From NCBI GenBank assembly GCA_002118135.1, contig BDIU01000357.1, positions 1 through 50,405 of the forward strand: a stretch of 50,405 bases of DNA. The letters are read 5' to 3'. This document shows positions 43,544 through 50,405 of the stretch, in pieces (the stretch's first letter is position 1; each line of letters starts with the position of its first letter). The position numbers were made by a program, and so were the translations under genes. The stretch is from Trebouxia sp. TZW2008. Its lineage: Eukaryota > Chlorophyta > Trebouxiophyceae > Trebouxiales > Trebouxiaceae. A model generated the notes under the pieces. That model did not search any database. It saw nothing but the letters and a program-made list of their open reading frames with translations, and had not been told where the DNA came from.

Positions 43544-44878
43544 TTGTGCAGATAGCTGTTACCCATCAGGCCGCTGGTTCAAGCTGACTTTTGGCTTGAG
43601 TAATCATCTGTATAGACATTTGAGGATTTTCTGTCTTGACCAAGACTGACACGAATGCCTCTGATGACCCTGGGGCATCTAATGCTTCAACCAGTACTCA
43701 AGTTCTTGATGATTTGTGACTGGAGATGCTGTGCTAAGTTGAAACCCTTTGCAGCAAATACTGTGCAGACGTCCAGTCTGTGCTACAGACAAATGTTGTT
43801 TGCGTTGCAGCAAGACGTTGCAGCAAGACGTATAGCTTGACCAATGATGCCGACAATCAATGATTGACTGTTAATCTATATTGATTATTATATACACAAT
43901 CTTGTGTCTTGTTAATTTGATTCTGTCTGCTTTACCTTGGCGCACCACATGGTAGTTGCTGGCACATTTTGCTATTGCTCATAGTCGTTGCTGAAGATGG
44001 TAGGCTGTGCACATGATGCACTACACTCTGGCAGGCTGGGGTCTCTACCGATTTTGACCCTTATGTGTTGCTGGGCGTCTGGGTGATGCAAAGCATCGAG
44101 TGCTTGCATGACTAGCGTTGGCTGAGTGGCAGTGCATGGGAGCTTAGTTTGTCCATGAGACTGGTCGCATTCTGCGCTATTTGCATAGCAGGACTTTCTG
44201 AAAGTGCTCACTAAAGTAGCTATGCCATATCTTGCCTATGTCTGATGTAGTCAGTTGATACTAGTACTTGCCATGCTTGTTGTCAGCTAGCTAAGCATGT
44301 GACACGTCTTCTTCATCCGATAGCACAGTGACTAGACCAGGCACCATGTCCCACAAGCCGACGTGAAAGCTGCGCTCCAGGGGCACGAGCTTGTCCCGTA
44401 CATGCGCGCCCATAACTGACAAGAGCCGACTCACCATTAAGACCAAGTTACGCTGCTGTCAAGTCTGCGCTGGCTTCAACGCTGCTCAGAACGACCTTGA
44501 TCAGTCAGACACATCAGCTGTGCGAAACGTAGACACCAAGTCAATGCGGTCGTAGCAATCAATGTAGCACCTTCTAGCTTTATGCCCTGCAAAGCATGCA
44601 AGTCACTGGTTCCCCCCTTTAGTTCCTACAAGCTAAGAAGACCACTGCCAGCAGCTTGTCTGCGTTGTTTGACTTCTGGACCTCTGTTGCGACCGCTCAT
44701 TCTTTCGGCCAGACATGTTGGCCTGATCCAGATCTGCAGCTACTGTGAGGTGAGCGAAAAATAAGTGCAGTCACGCTTGCGCAGGACATCAGTGTACTAG
44801 AGACCTTATTCACACCTGTCAATAAGTAAAACTGCAGCTGACCCTCTGTCTGCAGGCTGCCTGATCCATCCTTCTGGA
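43544..44878. other. Intergenic region with one weak small ORF
   Basis: This 1.3 kb separates the RELCH-like stop from the zinc-finger gene. It is AT-rich around 43850-43920. A 60-codon plus-strand ORF (44582-44764) contains three CxxC pairs (CKAC, CLRC, CSYC) before a good donor at 44752, but no exon follows that keeps it open. I treat it as unsupported. Confidence 0.4.
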
Positions 44879-46108
44879 ATGACCTTTTCAGTTAAGCACA
44901 GCATGCTCAGGAGCAGATGCACTGCAAGCAGCTACGCGAATCCTTTACAGCACCTCTTCATGCACACACCAAGAGCAATGCAGCACTCATTGACCAAATA
45001 TGAAGGTGAGCAGCCTGGGGTGGTCCACAAAAGAACGCTATGTCAAGCTTGTGTCACTGCTGACTGCAGGTCAGATGTAGCATGAACAATAGCATTACAC
45101 TGAACATCGCTGAGTGCTGTAATTACAACTGCAGGTCACAGAATGCGCCGCGTCCAGCCAACCTGGCATAGGCTCAGGGTATCATGTCAAGCTCAAGTGC
45201 AACAGCACACCCGCAGTACGGGACCAGACACAAGCCAGCTCAAACCCTATCTGCAGCAGCAGTGGGATGTAGAAGCAAACAAAGTGCTTGGCAATATCAT
45301 CATCACGCCAATGTCCAACAAAAGAGCGCAGTGGAGCTGTCAGCAATGCCCTGATGGGCATGCACACGTGTGGCAAGCACTGGTGTCAAGCAGAACCAAC
45401 GGCGCTGGTTGTCCATACTGTGCTGGCAAGTTAGTCTGTCAGCACAATTCTCTTGCAACCCAAAGCCCCCAGCTTCTTGCAGAGTGGGACTTTGCAGCAA
45501 ACGACTTGACAGCAGATGACTACACTGGCCAGAGCGGTGCCAAAGTCGCCTGGAAGTGTCGTCGCTGCCAGCATAAATGGGTAGCTCGCATTCAGCATCG
45601 AACTCAGCTAGGTCATGGGTGCCCCATATGCGGCCGTGAACGCCGGAAGCCAAAACGCAAGCACCCTTCCATGGCAGCTTCTGGCCCTCACGTGATGGCA
45701 GAGTGGGATTATGAAAGCAATGAGCGGGATGGCCTTGACCCCAATGTGATCACTTTGGGCAGTGTGAAACATGTGCACTGGGTCTGCTCCAAATGCCCAC
45801 TGGGTCTGAAGCATAGGTGGATGTCAAGCCCGAATGCCCGACAACTTTACACTAGCCACCCTCGTGGCTGCCCATGCTGCGCTGGACATCAAGTTTGCAA
45901 GTGCAATTGCTTGCAGACGATATATCCTGAAATTGTTGCTGAATGGGATTACGCAAAGAACAACACGACCCCTACTGATCACACCGCATCCTCTAATTAC
46001 ACAGCTTGGTGGCTGAACAGTAAACGGGGAAGCTGGCAGCAATCAATCAAAGTGCGTTCAATCAATGTCTTTCAAAGCAGGAGACGCGAGCGACTAGACA
46101 ATAGCTGA
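44879..46108 (+). CDS. Tandem treble-clef (DUF4379-type) zinc-finger protein
   Basis: Exons 44879-45005 and 45135-46108 give 1101 nt, 366 aa; the G|GT junction keeps the frame. The basic Ser/Ala-rich N-terminus could be an organelle-targeting peptide. Four repeats of about 65 residues follow the family pattern: [L/V]-x-E/Q-W-D-x(2)-x-N, then W-x-C-x(2)-C, then W (H-x-W form), then R, then GCPxC. Repeat 1 has WSCQQC and GCPYC, repeat 2 WKCRRC and GCPIC, repeat 3 WVCSKC and GCPCC. Repeat 4 keeps EIVAEWDYAKNN but then reads AWWLNSKRGSWQQS and stops, lacking all Cys ligands. Such proteins are widespread in algae and are related in fold to VSR-type treble-clef zinc domains; the function is unknown. 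The start could also be 44903 or 45143. Confidence 0.75.
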
Positions 46109-46165
46109 TGCAATACATGTGTTTCAAAGCAGGAAACGCAAGAAACTAGACAATAGCTGACATAG
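46065..46165. repeat. 54-bp tandem duplication across the zinc-finger stop codon
   Basis: tttcaaagcaggagacgcga, gcgactagacaatagctga and tgc (from about 46070) recur as tttcaaagcaggaaacgcaa, gaaactagacaatagctga and cat (from about 46124). Both copies end in the same LDNS-stop. The second copy is 3' UTR. Confidence 0.9.
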
Positions 46166-46644
46166 CTGTTCCCTTGGCTGTCATTGACCTTATGACAAAG
46201 GATTCTCTTAATGAACGGTAGGAGACACTTAGCAGCCTGTAGTTTTCACTCCAGACCTGTTCAAGTGTACGCATTGATCGGGAAATTTTGGGAGGTTTAC
46301 AATTATTGCAGACTAGACTAGATCTAGACTTGTTCAACACTAGAATTGGAGTTGTGCTGTTTTCCATGGCTGCGTTATTGAAATTGATGCTTATTGTACA
46401 CATGTCTGCGCATAGCAACTTGTAGCACTGCATGACTCAAATGCGCGCAGCCTTACATTCAATGATTGAGCCCAGACAAGCTTGTCATTTCTAAATTTTG
46501 CAAGGGCGGTTCATGATGAGTTTCCAGCCCTGTGCCTTGGATTCAGTTGCAAACTGGGTCATTGTGCTCAAATGCCTTCTGCGTCTTGCCGCCAGTGCAT
46601 GCATTTTGCTCCTGCAAGCACCAAGCGTTAGTCTGCGTGGCAGC
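46109..46644. other. Spacer before the GHKL ATPase gene
   Basis: The spacer contains the second copy of the 54-bp repeat and otherwise no recognisable feature. The reading frame of the next gene is open back to an ATG at 46498, so part of this spacer may be coding. Confidence 0.4.
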
Positions 46645-49600
46645 ATGATGGTGCTAACGCATGATGGTGCTGACGCTGATGGAGACGGTTCTTCCTCTGC
46701 TTCATCTGCAAACCTTTTCGATGCTGTAAAGCTTGTCACAAGCTTTCAAAGTCGACCTTGCGCGTACCACAAACAGCTTTGCAATATGAGCGCGCATCAG
46801 GCTGCTGCGATTCAGTACCAATATGTGCAGCATGTCGAGACGACTTGGCTGCAACAAACCCCTGCTGCAGACCTGCAAGGCGATAGGCTTAGATTTGAGG
46901 CCGTATTGAAAGCTTTCAACATGTCGGCGTCCTACGCTACATCCTTTGGATCAGGCGCCAGGGAGCAGATACAGAACTGGATGGATCAGTGTCGAGTGAC
47001 GGTGCCTGATCGGCAGCCTCGGGTGCGTCAGATGGAGGCTGCAGTACTCAGTACAATAGCTCAGCAATATCACGCCATTTCCGATGCCAAATCATACGCA
47101 GCCTTCGGAGAAGTTTCTTCAGGGGCACTCAGGCTGCTTGGCGTCATAGTGGATTGCACCGATGCAGCAGGACACCAGTTGCTGGTGCTAAAAAACTATG
47201 GCGCTCAGATGACTCTAGATAGTTTGATACTTGGAGAGTCCAGCAAACGGAGTGATACAGCTCTTGCAGGTCTGAAACTCATTGACACCTTTCAATGAAC
47301 TGCTGTCATCATGCTGGGGCTGCCTGGTGCTGCAAGCGCCACCGAAGCCTCTTATGCAAGCTGTAGCAAACTCTGTGGCAAAACACTGTACTTGCTGAAT
47401 GGTTTTACAGGACAGTATGGGGAGGGTGCAAAGGTGGAGATCAATCGGCTTGTGCAAAAAGGCTGCGAAGTCAAGTACCATACAGGCAATGCAACTTGGA
47501 CATTTGAAAGGCTCAAAACCCCAGGCTGTACCACGCCAGAACTTCATGTCAGAGTTCAGCCTGGGGAGCAGCTGTATGACTGTGTGTGCATTGCAATTCT
47601 GACCGGACCGCAGTACAAAGGGCGCTTGTTGGAACTTGACAGATTCCTTTTTCTTCAAGGACCATACACTCATCTTGCTTCAAGGGTTCTCCCAAATCAG
47701 CAGTGGTCGGGCATGGAGCTGCTTCTAGACCAGTCTCACTGGGGCAAGGTCTTCATTCATGGCATCTTTGTAGCAAAAGCGTCAAGGTACAAGGATTTTG
47801 GACTTAATTACACTGGTACGTCAGCTTTTAGTTGCTTTCTTTCATTGTACTACAACAAATTGCGCATTGTCAAGCAGGACTGCATCAAATTCAGTGATTG
47901 TCCTGTGGTCTTGCACTTACTTCAGTCACAGCAGGTGTCATTCAAAAGGGTCTGCCATTTCTTTGAGGCAATAGGGCATTATGGCTGCAACATGTTCAGC
48001 ACAGGGCTAACAGTAAGCCACATTTTCTGTAGTTCTGTCATTGCTGATGTTGCTGTTGGTGCTTGCAGGCGACAAGACAATCTTCAGCCGCTTGGGGTTT
48101 GGTCGAGACCGCAATGCTGTTGATGACAGATACTTGGTCTTGGGCCTTCCTGCCGTCTTTGCTGATTTGAGGAATGTTGCCAATGGAAATGCGCAGCAGC
48201 CGCATATGTATAAGCAGGCTGTGGCCAAGCTGATTCAGCTCATGTGGTGTGAGGGCACAGCTTTGCAGGAGCTGATTGACTACGCATACACACACAGCCT
48301 CTTCCCAAATTTTGCCAATGACTTGAAACAGCTTACACTGGAAATATACAATCAATTCACAGAGCAGCACCCCAATGCCTTTCCTATTTGCACAGCATGC
48401 GTCAAGGCTACAGATCAGGCAGAGGTATGTTGTCTCTGTGCAACGCTGTTATTTCAGTCCTTTGCTATTTGCTGCTTTTTTCTGTTGCAAAATTTTGGCG
48501 GTCTGTTTTCTCCTGACTGAATGATGGCGTTATCTCTTGCAGATAGATGATTTGAAATACCTGCAGTTCACTACTGAACCAGTGCCCAAGATAGCATATC
48601 AACTGTTTCAGAAGCATGGGCTTTTGCAGTCAAAAGCACAGATATGGGAACGCAGAAAGCAGGAAATTTTGGCTTTTCCTGACCCATTTCCCAGGTTGTC
48701 AGCTGAGTGGCAGCAGTATCTTTTCACCCTTCAAGACGAGCTGCAGAAAGTGTTCAAGAAGTATGTCAAGACAGAGCAGATTGTGTTCAGACGCATGCCA
48801 GCTGGACATGAGAACGTGCTGAGAGGTTTCACCACCCACTTTGTGATAGATGTCAACATCGTTGAAGACACAGCCAAAGTGCATAAGCTGCTTGCAGCTG
48901 CCTTGGGCGCAGGCAGCGGCTGCCAGTCACCTTGCCAGTGCTTGCGCCAACTTATGATCAGCAGCATGGTAGATGCTTTGTCACGGCAGCAAGGTCAAAC
49001 AAAGGAACGCATCTTGTTTGATGTGATGGGCAGCTATATGGAGGTCTGCAAGTATGGGCTGGACATGCCAGCAGCGCCCGCTATAGCTGTCAGTTCCAGC
49101 AGCCATGGCAACAGCTCTGCAGGCAATATTGCAAGCACTGCTTCCACCAGCAATGGCGCTGCTGCAACATCTGAAGAAGAGCCAGCATTGCCTGAGATGG
49201 ATCTGGACATCACTGACTTGCATATTGGGGAAGGAAGCGGAAATGACAGCCTGCCTGCCTCGTCCACAAGCCTGGTGCAGCCTGCTGTGCGAGTGGAGAC
49301 TCCTGTCATGCCAACAGCCCGTAATCTGCTGGTATTCCACAATGGCATCCGCTCAGGCATTGCAGCAGTCTTGCAGCACAGTGCTGGACACAGTCATGAG
49401 CAGGGCGTGATTCGCAGCAATGGGCATCCATCCTCGACAGGTGTCACAGACACAATCATTGTCAGGGCGTGCCCAGAAACAAGCAAGCATACGCTGGTTG
49501 CAAGCTCAATCCCCTTGAGGTCATGCCTCGTGACTGGCAGCACAAAGCAGCTGCATCTACCAGAGGGCTTTGATTACAGCACTTGGTCAGCAGACAAGTC

Positions 49601-49949
49601 TGAATCCGTGCAGCAGCTATATCACTTGCTGGAGCGTCTTCATGAGCTGTTTCTGCCAGGGGTGGCGGCTGTCAATCTTTACCATGATGCTGATGATGTC
49701 TGCATAGCATTCAACAAAGGCAACAAGCTGTGGTACAATGCATACGCTGATTGCCTTCACAGTGAGAGCCCTCAGATCTTGCGCCTTTGCGACTGGTATA
49801 TCACTGTGTGTCACAAGTTGGCACACAACTTTCACAAGCAGCATGATGAGGTGTTTAGCGACTACCTAGCTCAGATTGTGTTGCAGAAAAGCACAGCATT
49901 CTTTGCTCTGTGCAAGCATTTTCAAGTTGACACCACAGCATACCATTAG
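46645..49949 (+). CDS. GHKL/HSP90-like ATPase with C-terminal zincin-like motif
   Basis: Exons 46645-47269, 47411-47815, 48069-48424, 48543-49949 give 2793 nt, 930 aa, in phase. An upstream in-frame ATG at 46498 would add 49 residues. The N-box is REQIQNWMDQC (E107, N111, D114). The G1-like region is VLKNYGAQMTLDSLILGESS, without the usual Asp. The G2 box GQYGEGAKVEI is created by the first splice. Then come YHTGNATWTFE and the typical LLLDQSHWGKVFIHGIFV and DFGLNYTG blocks. A long helical middle part and a Ser/Ala-rich linker precede the C-terminal domain, which has FLPGVAAVNLYHDADDVCIA and HKLAHNFHKQHDEVFSDYLA. In relatives this last motif is HELAHN, as in zinc peptidases; here the Glu is Lys. 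Function is unknown. The gene has few, short introns and shows none of the exon-edge repeats seen elsewhere. Confidence 0.82.
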
Positions 49950-50405
49950 TAAACAATTGCAAGTAACCTTTAGAGACAGAGACTCCCAATATGACGTTTA
50001 ATGGCGTACACTTTTTTTTTCAAGTCTCATGTTTGATTGCATTCGCTGCCAAAGTTGAACAGGGTATCTTCACATGCACATGACGACCTCAGACTTGACG
50101 AAGCGTACAGCATTGAACACTGTTGAAGACGCAGCTGCCGTTGGTGATGAGCCCTGTCACAGTGACTGTCTCAGCCTCAATCAAAACAAGAACACTGCGC
50201 GCTGTGTCTTGTATCACCGTAGTCATGCAATTTCAAACTTTCCAAGTCATCAGTAGCAAACTGTTCTACAGTCACTCAGTAAATGTATCGTGCTCTGCTT
50301 CCCATGCAACATGAAGCTCATAGCATTGTTACGCTTTGTTTGCAACTGTGTTCTCCCCTAATGGAGAGAGGCGTTCAAATTTTTACAACAAGACAACTGG
50401 GTGCT
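49950..50405. other. 3' flank of the GHKL ATPase gene
   Basis: This holds the 3' UTR and downstream sequence, with a T10-11 run near 50010-50021. No further gene is supported before the window ends. Confidence 0.5.

Noticed and set aside
44582..44764. Small ORF with three CxxC pairs
   Set aside because: A strong donor follows, but every nearby acceptor leads directly to a stop. The CxxC pattern may be chance, so I do not call a gene.
47270..47310. In-frame stop suggesting two separate genes in the GHKL region
   Set aside because: Splicing 47269 to 47411 removes the stop and recreates the conserved G2 motif in phase.
1..50405. Transposons, CRISPR arrays, rRNA or organelle genes
   Set aside because: I found no terminal inverted repeats with a transposase, no regularly spaced palindromic arrays and no rRNA or plastid gene signatures. 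All repeats seen are local tandem duplications.

Overview
This is nuclear DNA of an intron-rich eukaryote, most likely a green alga of the Trebouxiophyceae type. That placement is inferred from a pheophorbide a oxygenase-family Rieske enzyme, plant-style beta-adaptin and RELCH-like proteins, a Ser/Pro-rich wall-type protein, short exons with (T)GCAG acceptors, and TGTAA motifs after several genes. I see no operons, ribosome-binding sites, CRISPR arrays, transposons or convincing RNA genes. The coding sequences had to be assembled from exons by hand. For most genes the exon lengths sum to an exact multiple of three and the splice phases agree, which is the main support for the models.

Layout, left to right. 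1-1313 (+): the 3' part of a Pro-rich surface or wall protein. 3601-1849 (-): a SAM-dependent methyltransferase. 6188-4717 (-): a two-pass membrane protein of unknown function. 6555-13908 (+): AP-1/2 beta-adaptin, 18 exons. 19064-14450 (-): a PAO-family Rieske oxygenase, 9 exons. 28046-19648 (-): a 1280-residue protein with FG-like repeats, helical (TPR-like) repeats and a C-terminal J domain, 13 exons. 30298-28451 (-): the meiotic/HORMA remodeller PCH2/TRIP13. 30825-43543 (+): a RELCH-like protein with LisH, coiled coil and HEAT repeats, about 21 exons. 44879-46108 (+): a tandem treble-clef zinc-finger protein. 46645-49949 (+): a GHKL/HSP90-like ATPase. Two pairs are divergent with short shared upstream regions (6189-6554 and 30299-30824). 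The beta-adaptin and PAO-family genes converge at 13909-14449.

The genes do not form one pathway. Two of them (beta-adaptin and RELCH) act in endosomal or clathrin trafficking, one in chlorophyll or plastid redox chemistry, and one in meiotic HORMA-protein remodelling.

The most unusual property of the window is structural. Intron after intron carries extra, decayed copies of the adjacent exon edge together with its splice site. Copies that carry an acceptor and exon start lie upstream of the real exon. Copies that carry an exon end and donor lie downstream. Many keep recognisable codons, while others show stop codons, a 2-nt deletion or a destroyed splice dinucleotide. I count at least ten independent cases, eight of them in the RELCH-like gene. 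They look like repeated junction-spanning tandem duplications that lengthen introns and seed pseudo-exons. Four GC-AG introns with near-identical donors are a second notable feature.
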